This document shows positions 15,511 to 23,250 of a stretch of 36,938 nucleotides of DNA, piece after piece. The stretch is taken from the NCBI GenBank assembly GCA_030057655.1, contig JASGUQ010000006.1, positions 1 through 36,938 of the forward strand. The letters are read 5' to 3'. The notes under the pieces are model-generated. The model did no database searches. It was not told the origin of the DNA and worked only from the letters and a program-made list of their open reading frames with translations. How positions within the stretch are numbered: the first letter of the stretch is position 1; each line of letters opens with the position of its first letter. A program made the translations under genes and the position numbers. This DNA comes from Bacillota bacterium. Lineage in GTDB: Bacteria; Bacillota; Clostridia; Christensenellales; Aristaeellaceae.

Positions 15511-16448
15511 GGAAGCCTCTGCGCCGCGCGCAGTTTGGCGCTTCTGGCGCGCGGATTTTCATTCAACTCAGCTTCAGATGCGGACATCGGATAGCCTTTG
15601 GGCAAACTGACAATCGGCTTGTTCCCGCAGACGCAGACCGGGAAATCCTTGGGGCAGGTGCAGGGATCCTTCATCAGCTGAAAGGCCTGCTTCACCGCCC
15701 TGTCCTCGATGGAATGGAAGGAGATGACGCAGAGCCTGCCGCCGGGATTCAGCATGCGCGCCAAATCCAGCAAAACCTGCTTTAGGGGATTGATCTCGTC
15801 ATTGACTGCGATCCTGACCGCCTGGAAGGTCCGCCTGGCCGGATGGCCTTCGTCCTTGCGGCGCACTGCCTTGGGAATGGCGCGGTCAACCGCGCTCACA
15901 AGGTCCAGCGTGGTCTTAAAGGGCGTTTTCGCCCTTGTTTCAACAATGATTTTAGCGATGCGGGCCGCCCATTTCTCATCCGCATAATCATAGAGGGCCT
16001 TTGCGATGTCTTTTTCAGGCGTGGCGTTGAGCCAGTCCGCGGCGGTCTGCCCTTTTGACCGGTCCATCCTCATATCAAGCGGGGCGTCCTCATGGTAGGA
16101 AAAGCCGCGTGAAGCCTGATCCAGCTGCCAGGAAGAAACGCCCAGATCCAGCAGGATGCCGTCAAAGCGCTCTCCCTCAAGGATCTGCGGCACATCATGG
16201 AAGTTGCCGTGCAGAAAGGTGACGTTGGGAAAAGCCTTCAGCCTCTCCCGGGCGGAGGCGAGCGCGTCCAGATCCCGGTCCACAGCGATCAGCCTGCCTT
16301 CCCCATTCAGGCGTTTTAAGATACCTTCGCTGTGGCCGCCACCGCCCACCGTCCCGTCCAGGTAGACGCCGTCCGGCTTTATTGAAAGGGCGCTCAGCGT
16401 TTCCTCGTACAAAACCGGAAGGTGATGAAAGGCTTGGGGAGAACTCAC
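15507..16448 (-). CDS. rsmH: 16S rRNA (cytosine(1402)-N4)-methyltransferase
   Basis: RsmH (MraW) methylates N4 of C1402 in 16S rRNA using S-adenosylmethionine. The 313-residue product starts SSPQAFHHLPVLYEETL and has the SAM motif DGTVGGGGHSEGIL (about 31-44), then LLDLGVSSWQLD and CVISFHSIEDRAVKQ. The start is GTG at 16448, forming a GTGA overlap with the valS stop. The gene usually opens the mra/dcw division cluster; here it lies between valS and rsmI, away from ftsL and pbp genes, an unusual placement for Firmicutes. Confidence 0.96.
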   Translation of the reverse strand: MSSPQAFHHLPVLYEETLSALSIKPDGVYLDGTVGGGGHSEGILKRLNGEGRLIAVDRDLDALASARERLKAFPNVTFLHGNFHDVPQILEGERFDGILLDLGVSSWQLDQASRGFSYHEDAPLDMRMDRSKGQTAADWLNATPEKDIAKALYDYADEKWAARIAKIIVETRAKTPFKTTLDLVSAVDRAIPKAVRRKDEGHPARRTFQAVRIAVNDEINPLKQVLLDLARMLNPGGRLCVISFHSIEDRAVKQAFQLMKDPCTCPKDFPVCVCGNKPIVSLPKGYPMSASEAELNENPRARSAKLRAAQRLP

Positions 16449-19093
16449 CGGCTCAGTTCCTCAATGCGCTGGGTCAGCGTTGAAAGGATGCCCTTGTTCT
16501 GTTCGATCTTGGCCTTCTCAGCTTCAACCAGGGCGGGGGGCGCTTTTTTAACAAAGCCTTCATTGGCCAGCTTGCCCTCGCCGCGGGCGATTTCTTTTTT
16601 CATGTTCTCGGCTTCTTTATTCAGGCGGGCAATCTCTTTTTCAATGTCCACCAGATCGCCAAGGGGCATCAGCGCCTCGCCGATCAGGCCGATGGCGGAA
16701 ACTGTCTTTTCATTCACAGCCTCCCCCGCGCTCAGCACGGTCAAACTCTGGGCGCCCGCAAGGCGCTGGAAATAGGGCTCAGCACCGTCCAATTTTGAAG
16801 CCCAGCCTTCTTTTGCGCGCAGCAGCACGCGGGCCTTATGACCCGGCTGCACCTTGAGTTCCTGGCGGACAACGCGGATGGCGCGGATCAGGTCCATCAC
16901 GCCCTCCATCTGCTGCTCCTCTTCCTCAAAGTCCCATTCCTCTTTGGCCTCGGGCCAGTCCGCCAGCATGCAGGAAAGATCCGCCTGCCCGGGCAGCGCC
17001 TTGTAGATGATCTCGGTCAGGAAGGGCATAAAGGGATGGAGCAGGCGCAGGAGAGAGGAAAGCACGGTGAAGAGGACCGCGCGGGTCTGCCGCTTGCGCT
17101 CGGGCGTGCCGTCAAACAGGTCGCCCTTGGACAGTTCGATATACCAGTCGCAGAACTCGTTCCAGGCGAAGTCGTAGATCTCCTGCGCGGCCAGGCCCAG
17201 GTCATTGCCGTTTAAGTGCGCGGTCATCGTGCGGATGACACGGTTTAAGCGGGAGAGGATCCACTTCTCAGGCGCCTGAAGGCTGTGAAGATCGATCTCT
17301 TCCTTTTGGCCGTCCAGGTTCATCAGCACAAAGCGGGAAGCGTTCCAAACCTTGTTGGCAAAGTTGCGCGCCGCCTCGCTGCGCTCCGTGGACACGCGGG
17401 TGTCAGCACCTGGCGCAACGCCCTGGACCAGGGAAAAGCGCAACGCGTCCGCGCCGTAGGTGTCGATCAATTCCAGGGGATCAACGCCGTTGTTTAAGGA
17501 CTTGGACATCTTGCGGCCCTGCTCGTCCCTGACGATGCCATGAATCAGCACGGTGTCAAAGGGGATGTCCCCCATGTGCTCAAGACCGGAGAAGATCATG
17601 CGGGAGACCCAGAAGAAGATGATGTCATAGCCGGTCACCAGGGTGTTGGTGGGATAGAAACGCTGAAGATCCGGCGTCTTGTCGGGCCAGCCCAGGGTGG
17701 AGAAGGGCCAGAGGGCGGAGGAGAACCAGGTGTCCAGCACGTCCTCATCCTGTTTCAACTGGGAGGAGCCGCAGTCCGGGCAGGTGTCCGGCGTCTCACG
17801 GCTGACGATGGTTTTGCCGCAGGACTGACAATACCAGGCGGGGATCCGGTGCCCCCACCACAATTGGCGGCTGATGCACCAGTCTCGGATGTTCTCCATC
17901 CAGTTAAAATAGGTCTTGGAGAAGCGCTCCGGCTCAAACCTGATGCGTCCGTCACGCACCGCGTCGATGGCGGGCTTGGCAAGGGGCGGCATTTCCAGGA
18001 ACCACTGCTTGCTGATGAGCGGCTCCACCGTGGTTTTGCAGCGGGAGCAGCTGCCCACGTTGTGGGTATAGTCCTCGGTCTTCACCAGATAGCCTTGTTC
18101 CTGAAGGTGCTTTAAGACCAGTTTGCGGCAGTCCTTCGCCTGCATGCCTGCGTACTCAGGGCCTGCGGCCTCGTTCATGGTGCCGTCATCGTTCATCACG
18201 CGCAGAATCTCCAGGTTGTGGCGCCTGGCGATTTCAAAGTCGTTGGGGTCATGGGCAGGGGTCATCTTGACAGCGCCGGTGCCAAAGGAGGGATCCACAT
18301 AGTCATCCGCAACAATGCTGATGGTGCGCCCGGTGAGCGGCAGGATGACGCTGGTTCCCACCAGATGAGCGTAGCGCTCGTCCTTGGGGTTCACGGCGAC
18401 GCCGGTGTCGCCCAGCATGGTCTCAGGCCTGGTGGTGGCCACCACAACGCCCTCGCCCCCGTCAGCGCCCGGATACCTGATTTGCCAGAGTTTGGACTGC
18501 TGCTCCTCATAATCCACCTCAATGTCAGACAGCGCGGTCATGCAGTGCGGGCACCAGTTGATGATGCGCTCGCCCCGGTAAATCAGGCCCTTCTCATACA
18601 GCCGGACAAAGACCTCCAGAACTGCTTTTGAGCAGCCCTCATCCATGGTGAAGCGCTCGCGCGACCAGTCGCAGGATGCGCCCATGCGGCGAAGCTGGCG
18701 GGTGATCCTGCCGCCGTATTCCTTTTTCCACTCCCAGGCGCGCTTTAAAAAGCCTTCGCGGCCGATGTCCTGCTTGGTGACGCCCTCTTTTTTCATCTGC
18801 TCCACGATCTTGTTTTCCGTGGCAATGGAGGCGTGATCCGTCCCCGGAAGCCAGAGGGTGGGCTGGCCCAGCATGCGGTGAAAGCGCGTCAAAATGTCCT
18901 GAATGGTCGCGTCCATCGCGTGGCCCATGTGCAGCTGGCCCGTGATGTTGGGCGGCGGCATAACGATGGTGTAGGGCGCCTTGTCCGAGTTCATGTTTGG
19001 CTGAAAAGCCCCCGACTCCTCCCAATGCCGGTAAATGCCCTCCTCCACCTGCTGGGGCGCAAAGGTCTTTTCCATTTCAAAAGGCTGGCTCAT
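16445..19093 (-). CDS. valS: Valyl-tRNA synthetase
   Basis: ValS charges tRNA(Val) and edits mischarged threonine. The 882-residue length is usual for Firmicutes. The class I signatures are HMGH (55-58) within PPPNITGQLHMGHAMD and KMSKS (528-532) within GRKMSKSLNNG. The editing domain, CP1, contains ATTRPETMLGDTGVAVNP. CxxC zinc-type pairs are visible in CQSCGKT and CPDCGSS, and a C-terminal coiled-coil arm covers about 810-880. The ATG follows AGGGAGGAAAAC. The gene is preceded by a T-box leader, so uncharged tRNA(Val) should promote readthrough. It ends in a GTGA overlap with rsmH. Confidence 0.97.
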   Translation of the reverse strand: MSQPFEMEKTFAPQQVEEGIYRHWEESGAFQPNMNSDKAPYTIVMPPPNITGQLHMGHAMDATIQDILTRFHRMLGQPTLWLPGTDHASIATENKIVEQMKKEGVTKQDIGREGFLKRAWEWKKEYGGRITRQLRRMGASCDWSRERFTMDEGCSKAVLEVFVRLYEKGLIYRGERIINWCPHCMTALSDIEVDYEEQQSKLWQIRYPGADGGEGVVVATTRPETMLGDTGVAVNPKDERYAHLVGTSVILPLTGRTISIVADDYVDPSFGTGAVKMTPAHDPNDFEIARRHNLEILRVMNDDGTMNEAAGPEYAGMQAKDCRKLVLKHLQEQGYLVKTEDYTHNVGSCSRCKTTVEPLISKQWFLEMPPLAKPAIDAVRDGRIRFEPERFSKTYFNWMENIRDWCISRQLWWGHRIPAWYCQSCGKTIVSRETPDTCPDCGSSQLKQDEDVLDTWFSSALWPFSTLGWPDKTPDLQRFYPTNTLVTGYDIIFFWVSRMIFSGLEHMGDIPFDTVLIHGIVRDEQGRKMSKSLNNGVDPLELIDTYGADALRFSLVQGVAPGADTRVSTERSEAARNFANKVWNASRFVLMNLDGQKEEIDLHSLQAPEKWILSRLNRVIRTMTAHLNGNDLGLAAQEIYDFAWNEFCDWYIELSKGDLFDGTPERKRQTRAVLFTVLSSLLRLLHPFMPFLTEIIYKALPGQADLSCMLADWPEAKEEWDFEEEEQQMEGVMDLIRAIRVVRQELKVQPGHKARVLLRAKEGWASKLDGAEPYFQRLAGAQSLTVLSAGEAVNEKTVSAIGLIGEALMPLGDLVDIEKEIARLNKEAENMKKEIARGEGKLANEGFVKKAPPALVEAEKAKIEQNKGILSTLTQRIEELSR

Positions 19094-19129
19094 GTTTTCC
19101 TCCCTGTGCTGATATTGTGGCTGATGAAA

Positions 19130-19365
19130 TCTTGTTTAAAAGAAGCAAAAAGCCGCCGCGTCCATGAAGGACGGGCGACCCCGTGGTACCACCTTGCTTT
19201 ACGGCGCATTTGCGCCGCCTCTTTTTGCTGTAACGGGCAAACCCGGCGGAAAAACCGCAGCCCTTGGAAGCGACCTTCGGCGTTTTTCTTTCAGCATCTT
19301 TCAGCCGGGGATGCCTCTCTATCAGAAAGAAAGGGGCGCCTACTCCTCTTCCGCGCGGGGCGATA
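19130..19365 (-). promoter_or_regulatory. T-box leader of valS
   Basis: On the minus strand, Stem I is closed by GGAAG (19352-19348) and CTTCC (19270-19266). It contains the AGTA-type bulge, an AGAGAGG distal motif (about 19321) and CTGAAAG elements. The specifier side reads GAAGGTCG, so the Val codon GTC at 19274-19272 is the likely specifier. The conserved T-box sequence AAGGTGGTACCACGG lies at 19195-19181. The terminator follows as CGTCC/GGACG (19173-19169 with 19163-19159) with a GC-rich extension and TTTTTGCTTCTTTT. Uncharged tRNA(Val) would bind specifier and antiterminator bulge and permit valS transcription. No promoter is visible in the few bases between rpmF and Stem I. Confidence 0.93.
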
Positions 19366-19373
19366 CCAAAGAC

Positions 19374-19568
19374 TTAGGCCTTCTTGGCCTCGTCTTTTAA
19401 AGTCAGAACCTGAACGCCGTTGTAGGTGCCGCAATTTTTGCAGACATGATGCGCCAGCTTCATTTCCTTGCACTTGGGGCAAGCGACGATGGCGGGCAGC
19501 GTCAGTTTGTAGTGGGTCCTGCGTTTGCGGCCGCGGGCGCGGAATACTTTACTCTTTGGGACAGCCAT
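19374..19568 (-). CDS. rpmF: 50S ribosomal protein L32
   Basis: The 64-residue protein begins AVPKSKVFRARGRKRRTHYK and has a four-cysteine zinc ribbon, CPKC (29-32) with CKNC (43-46). This is the zinc-containing form of L32; length and layout are standard. It starts three bases after yceD ends, with AGGAGGAG as ribosome site, the classical yceD-rpmF pairing. Its stop codon is followed almost immediately by the valS T-box. Confidence 0.97.
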   Translation of the reverse strand: MAVPKSKVFRARGRKRRTHYKLTLPAIVACPKCKEMKLAHHVCKNCGTYNGVQVLTLKDEAKKA

Positions 19569-19570
19569 GG

Positions 19571-20092
19571 TTACTCCTCCTGAAACTTGGTGTACAACTG
19601 CTTGAGCGCGGAAAACGGATGCGCTTCATCCAGATTGTCGTCTTTTGATGGTAATTCTTCCTCCGGAATGATCTCCTCCAAGGGTTGACAGCCTTGTGCG
19701 CAGAGGAAGCGGATGGGCAGGTCCAGAAGGACCAGGGACATGATCAGGTGACTTAAGTCAACCTTGGTGCCGGTAAAAACCAGACGCTCTTCCCAAGGAT
19801 CATCCTTGACCTCTTCCCTTGGGTCTGCCCTTAAGTAGGTCTCGTGAACCGGGACATTCACCGGATAGTCCACCGGGCTTAGGCATCGGGCGCATGTACC
19901 TTTGGCCGTCACCGATAAGCGGCCTTTGATCAGCAGCGCATTGTCCACAATGCTGCAGGTTCCCTTTAAAACTGCCGGAGCCGGGAAGGTGACCGTTTCA
20001 CCAAGGATCACAGTGTCTTCCAAGCCTTCCTTGTGGACAAAGGGGATCGGCGTACCCGGAGAGCGCAGCGCCAAGGAGATGTCCAGCATCAT
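19571..20092 (-). CDS. yceD: YceD/DUF177 family protein (23S rRNA accumulation factor)
   Basis: The 173-residue protein belongs to the DUF177 family, linked to accumulation of 23S rRNA and almost always encoded just before rpmF, as here. It has two cysteine pairs, CARC (67-70) and CAQGC (131-135), spaced like a metal site, and an acidic C-terminal part. I place the start at the ATG 20092 because GGAGGGGGG lies 7 bases upstream; the adjacent ATG at 20089 is an alternative, and an in-frame TTG at 20110 would lie upstream of the ribosome site. It is served by the perfect consensus promoter at 20125-20153. Biochemical function is not well defined for the family. Confidence 0.88.
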   Translation of the reverse strand: MMLDISLALRSPGTPIPFVHKEGLEDTVILGETVTFPAPAVLKGTCSIVDNALLIKGRLSVTAKGTCARCLSPVDYPVNVPVHETYLRADPREEVKDDPWEERLVFTGTKVDLSHLIMSLVLLDLPIRFLCAQGCQPLEEIIPEEELPSKDDNLDEAHPFSALKQLYTKFQEE

Positions 20093-20124
20093 AGCCAAGC
20101 CCCCCTCCAAGGTGAACAGATGGT

Positions 20125-20153
20125 ATTATAGCGAGCTCGCGTCATCCTGTCAA
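20125..20153 (-). promoter_or_regulatory. yceD-rpmF promoter (perfect consensus)
   Basis: Minus strand: TTGACA (20153-20148), 17 bases, TATAAT (20130-20125). The start is near 20118, about 26 bases before the yceD ATG. As no other promoter was found downstream, it may also feed the T-box and the valS-rsmH-rsmI genes by readthrough. Confidence 0.88.
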
Positions 20154-20181
20154 ACAGATTTTTATGTCCCTTCATCCCGGT

Positions 20182-21111
20182 TTATTTGTCATCCTTGACC
20201 GGGGTGATGACGACATGACGGTTCAGGTCCTCGCCCTCAGAATGGGTGAGGATGCCGGGGGTGGACTGGAGCGCGCTGTGGAAAATGCGGCGCTCATAAG
20301 GGTTCATCGGCTCCATGGTGACGCGGCGCCCGGTCTTTTTGGCGCGGTTGGCCATGCGGTTGGCCAGGCGGATGAGGGCGTCCTCGCGCTTTTGACGATA
20401 TCCTTCGGAATCCAGGGTCACCCTGATGTAGTTGTCCCGGGCTTTGTTGATCTTCAGGCTGGTCAGGTACTGGAGGGCATCCAGCGTTTCACCCCGGCGG
20501 CCAATCAGAATCCCCTGCGGATCGCCGTCCATTTTCGCAAAGACATGGCCTTCGCTGTCAAGGGAGACCGAAACCGTGATGTCCAGCCCCATGAGCCTGG
20601 TGAGTTCCAGAAGGAAGGCCTTGACCTGTCCTTCGGGGCTGTCGGGCGCAGGATCCTTCACCTCGGTCAGCACACGCTCCTCACGGACAGGGGCGGCAGG
20701 CTCTTCCACTTTTGAAGCCGTTTCTTTCTGAGGTTTTTTTGAGCGCTGTGCGGCTTTCGCACGGGGGCGCTCCTGCGGCTTTTGCTTTTCCTCTTCAGGC
20801 TTTGCCTCGGCTGTTTTCCGGGCCTTCACAGGACGCGCGGGTTTTTCCTTCGGATTTTTTTCTTCACTCCTGACAGGAGCGGACTTGCCGTTGAGCGAGT
20901 TTTTGAGGAGGTCCAGGGTTTCATTTGATTCCGTACGCTCAATCAGGGTGAGCCGCACCCTGGCGTCACGGGAACCGAAGAAGCCAAAAAGCCCCTTTGA
21001 ACCCTCCTCCAGGATCTCCACATTGACATCGCCAATGGAAAGCCCGTTGTCCAGCAGGCACTTGGAGATGGCTTCTTCTACGGTGCGTGCGGTGGCTTCG
21101 TATGATCTCAT
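20182..21111 (-). CDS. khpB: Jag/KhpB RNA-binding protein (SpoIIIJ-associated)
   Basis: KhpB is a cytosolic RNA-binding protein implicated in cell elongation and division control and usually encoded after yidC. The 309-residue protein has an N-terminal Jag_N domain (1-55, with EEGSKGLFGFFGSRDARVRL) and a long low-complexity, Lys/Glu/Pro-rich linker (about 75-155). A KH-II domain has the loop IGRRGETLDALQYL (203-216), and an R3H domain (about 245-305) contains MNPYERRIFHSAL. Its ATG overlaps the yidC stop by four bases. The linker is on the long side for the family. mnmE, a frequent next gene, is absent; a new transcription unit (yceD) begins instead. Confidence 0.95.
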   Translation of the reverse strand: MRSYEATARTVEEAISKCLLDNGLSIGDVNVEILEEGSKGLFGFFGSRDARVRLTLIERTESNETLDLLKNSLNGKSAPVRSEEKNPKEKPARPVKARKTAEAKPEEEKQKPQERPRAKAAQRSKKPQKETASKVEEPAAPVREERVLTEVKDPAPDSPEGQVKAFLLELTRLMGLDITVSVSLDSEGHVFAKMDGDPQGILIGRRGETLDALQYLTSLKINKARDNYIRVTLDSEGYRQKREDALIRLANRMANRAKKTGRRVTMEPMNPYERRIFHSALQSTPGILTHSEGEDLNRHVVITPVKDDK

Positions 21112-22154
21112 TTAACTGTTCCTTCCGATAACGCGACTGCCCCCTCCGCCTTGTCCTTTCGGTCAAAGTAGAGGTTGATAAAGTAGCTCATCGCGGTGGC
21201 AATCAGGTTGCTGACCACCCAGTAAAGGGCGAATCCGGCGTTGCTGGTCAAGGTGATATAGACAGAGAAAATCGGGAAAAAGTATTTCATGAAGTTGCCC
21301 ATGCCAGGCTGTCCTCCCTGGGCAGTCTGCGCGGTCTGCCCGGTGGCTTGGGGGTTGACCTTGGTCATCAGGAGCTGGCTTAAGCCGGACATGATGGGCA
21401 AAAGGGTGAGGCCATTGAAGTTTTCAAAAACTTTGAAGGAGAAGAGGATGAGGTTGATGTTCTCAAAACCCTTCATGGGTGTGACCTGCTGGATGTAGGC
21501 GGGCATCTGCGCCAAGGCTGCCTGGATCTGCGGCAAAACGGACTTGAAAGCGTCCGCGGTCGCGAAGCTCAATTCGCCGGCGAAATCCGGCACATGCTGG
21601 GCAAGGCTTTGGATGATGGCCTGCTGATCCACCGTTGACAAAGCAGACCAGACGCTTTGCCAGACATCGTTGCCGATGGTCTGCAGGATGTTCAAATTAG
21701 GCGCGACGGAGGCGAAGAGCGAGTCCGCCATCCAGATGTTTTTGACCCACAGCCAGCCTTCATAGGAAGGGGTGTTTCCCTGCAGGAAGGTGAAGACCTG
21801 GGAAACGATGTTTTCATTGGCGATGTTGCGCATCGCGCCGAACATCGCGAACAGGATGGGCATCTGGATCAGCAGCGGCAGGCAGCCGGAAAGCGGGTTG
21901 TAGCCCTCTTTGCGCATGAGCTCGGACTGCTTTTGCTGCAATTTGGCCTTGTCGTTGGCGTATTTTTTCTGGATGGCGTTGAGCTGCGGCTGAATCTTGC
22001 TCATTTTGCGCATGCCTTTGCGGCTGGAAATGTCCAGCGGCATCAGGATGATGCGCACCAGGATGGTGAAGATAACGATGGACCAGCCGTAGTTGTGGAT
22101 CAGTGCGTAGATCCATTCAATAACGTTGGTCAAGGCGTTGGTAATCGCTCCCAT
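21108..22154 (-). CDS. yidC: YidC/Oxa1 membrane protein insertase with an enlarged loop
   Basis: YidC inserts proteins into the cytoplasmic membrane, alone or with SecYEG. The 348-residue product carries the conserved first core helix with the hydrophilic-groove arginine R34 in ILVRIILMPL. The cytosolic hairpin is KMSKIQPQLNAIQKKYANDK (50-69), followed by GCLPLLIQMPILFAMFGAMR (90-109) and C-terminal helices near 265-285 and 300-325. The segment between the second core helix and TLLPIMSGLSQLLM is about 100 residues longer than I expect for a Firmicutes YidC and includes a Gln/Ala-rich helical stretch (about 150-225). There is no lipoprotein cysteine at the N-terminus, unlike Bacillus SpoIIIJ. 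It overlaps khpB by four bases. Confidence 0.94.
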   Translation of the reverse strand: MGAITNALTNVIEWIYALIHNYGWSIVIFTILVRIILMPLDISSRKGMRKMSKIQPQLNAIQKKYANDKAKLQQKQSELMRKEGYNPLSGCLPLLIQMPILFAMFGAMRNIANENIVSQVFTFLQGNTPSYEGWLWVKNIWMADSLFASVAPNLNILQTIGNDVWQSVWSALSTVDQQAIIQSLAQHVPDFAGELSFATADAFKSVLPQIQAALAQMPAYIQQVTPMKGFENINLILFSFKVFENFNGLTLLPIMSGLSQLLMTKVNPQATGQTAQTAQGGQPGMGNFMKYFFPIFSVYITLTSNAGFALYWVVSNLIATAMSYFINLYFDRKDKAEGAVALSEGTVK

Positions 22155-22159
22155 AAAGG

Positions 22160-22399
22160 TTAGTCCCTCCTTATTACTGAATCGGGCAGGTCCGGAACCG
22201 GGTCGTAACCGCCTTTGTGAAAGGGGTGGCAGCGCATGATCCGTTTAAACCCCATCCATCCTCCTTTTAGGGCGCCGTAGCGCTCAATGGCGGTCTTGGC
22301 ATACTGAGAACAGGTGGGCGTGTAGCGGCAGGACGCCGGCAGGTGCGGGCTGATGGCTTTTTGATAAAAGTCAATCGCTTTCAAAAACAGCTTTTTCAC
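22160..22399 (-). CDS. yidD: Membrane protein insertion efficiency factor YidD
   Basis: The 79-residue YidD protein is a small membrane-associated factor encoded between rnpA and yidC in most bacteria. The sequence shows the family block [19 protein letters not shown] (17-35) with its cysteines, and [20 protein letters not shown] (50-69). It overlaps the rnpA stop by four bases and yidC follows after 5 bases, so translation is tightly coupled. Confidence 0.96.
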   Translation of the reverse strand: MKKLFLKAIDFYQKAISPHLPASCRYTPTCSQYAKTAIERYGALKGGWMGFKRIMRCHPFHKGGYDPVPDLPDSVIRRD

Positions 22400-22731
22400 G
22401 GGTTTTCTTTGAATTGACCAAGCTTCAGAAGCAATTTTGACATTTGTCCGGCCAACTGGTGAAAGTCAGCCTGGGCCGCGGCAGGATTGGCTGTAAACAC
22501 ATAACTCCCGGGCAAAAGAGAGGGAATCAAGGTACGAAAAGCCTCCCGCATGCGGCGTTTGACCAGGTTTCGGGTAACAGCCTTGCCCACCTGACGGCTG
22601 ACAGAAAAGCCGACCTGCAGCCTGCGCGCCTTGGTGACATGAAGCCGCATCAGGGCGCTGGAGGCGTGCCTTCCCTTGCGGTAAACATACCGGAAGTGCC
22701 CGTTCTTTTGCATCCTGTAGCGTCTTTGCAT
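22396..22731 (-). CDS. rnpA: Ribonuclease P protein component
   Basis: RnpA is the protein subunit of RNase P, which matures tRNA 5' ends. The 111-residue protein contains the family core [20 protein letters not shown] (40-59) followed by [10 protein letters not shown], preceded by FRYVYRKGR. It overlaps yidD by four bases. Between it and rpmH lies a convincing terminator-like hairpin (22754-22794), so its transcription from the rpmH promoter should be partial. Confidence 0.96.
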   Translation of the reverse strand: MQRRYRMQKNGHFRYVYRKGRHASSALMRLHVTKARRLQVGFSVSRQVGKAVTRNLVKRRMREAFRTLIPSLLPGSYVFTANPAAAQADFHQLAGQMSKLLLKLGQFKENP

Positions 22732-22753
22732 TGTTTAGACCCCTTTTGCAAGC

Positions 22754-22794
22754 AAAAACCGCCCATTGCTCTGTGCCTTCCTTGCAATGGACGG
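22754..22794 (-). terminator. Terminator-like hairpin between rpmH and rnpA
   Basis: On the minus strand, CCGTCCATTGC (22794-22784) pairs with GCAATGGGCGG (22769-22759) over 11 positions with one G-U pair. The loop is 14 bases and five U residues follow (22758-22754). It lies about 36 bases after the rpmH stop and 23 bases before the rnpA ATG. It probably reduces readthrough so that L34 mRNA exceeds that of the downstream genes. Confidence 0.78.
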
Positions 22795-22829
22795 ATGTTC
22801 AGCCTTGCAGTACGGTCACGGTCTGAGCT

Positions 22830-22964
22830 TTAGGCTGAAAGGACCTTGCGGCCTCTGCGCCTGCGAGCCTGGAGTACACGACGGCCGTTTTTGGTAGCCA
22901 TGCGCTGACGGAAGCCGTGCACCTTGCTGCGCTGGCGTTTTTTGGGTTGGTAAGTACGTTTCAT
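22830..22964 (-). CDS. rpmH: 50S ribosomal protein L34
   Basis: This 44-codon gene encodes [20 protein letters not shown] followed by [20 protein letters not shown] and VLSA. It is highly basic and matches L34 along its entire length. The ATG at 22964 follows GAGGAGTGTTTGATT. It heads the rpmH-rnpA-yidD-yidC-khpB cluster. Its own promoter is at 23039-23067 and it is divergent from rpoB. Confidence 0.97.
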   Translation of the reverse strand: MKRTYQPKKRQRSKVHGFRQRMATKNGRRVLQARRRRGRKVLSA

Positions 22965-23038
22965 GAATCAAACACTCCTCTTTTTTGACCGGCTTGTTTA
23001 CCGGTTCAGCTTAACCGGCATAAGCCCTGAACTTCTCT

Positions 23039-23067
23039 ACTATAATATCTGCTTCTCAGCCTGTCAA
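23039..23067 (-). promoter_or_regulatory. rpmH promoter
   Basis: Minus strand: perfect -35 TTGACA (23067-23062), 17 bases, -10 TATAGT (23044-23039). The leader of about 70 bases contains a CCGGTT/AACCGG hairpin (23018-23013 with 23006-23001). Confidence 0.75.
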
Positions 23068-23081
23068 GGGCTGAAATCCGC

Positions 23082-23097
23082 TTCAGTTAAAACTGAA
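23082..23097. promoter_or_regulatory. Dyad between the divergent rpmH and rpoB promoters
   Basis: TTCAGTT (23082-23088) and AACTGAA (23091-23097) are perfect inverted repeats around AA. The dyad lies 14 bases from the rpmH -35 and 11 bases from the rpoB -35. This is operator-like geometry, but no cognate regulator is known; it could also be an AT-rich upstream element. Confidence 0.45.
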
Positions 23098-23108
23098 ACC
23101 AAAAATAC

Positions 23109-23137
23109 TTGACAGCGCTATAAAGTGGTGCTACTAT
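23109..23137 (+). promoter_or_regulatory. rpoB-rpoC promoter
   Basis: A perfect -35 TTGACA (23109-23114), 17 bases, and the weaker -10 TACTAT (23132-23137). The leader of about 105 bases contains a GCATC/GATGC hairpin (23146-23150 with 23162-23166). A second TATAAT at 23192-23197 has no good -35. Confidence 0.68.
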
Positions 23138-23250
23138 TTATGATTGCATCAGTATCGTTACGATGCGTTCAAGCGGGATTGTTACCTTAATTATAATAAT
23201 CCTCAAAAACGCACGAGCGGCTGCCAGACATGAAGGGGTGATTAGGAAAT

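Noticed and set aside
23192-23197. Second rpoB promoter (TATAAT)
   Set aside because: No -35 with proper spacing.
22732-23250. Chromosome origin near rpmH
   Set aside because: No TTATCCACA-type box cluster was seen and dnaA is absent.
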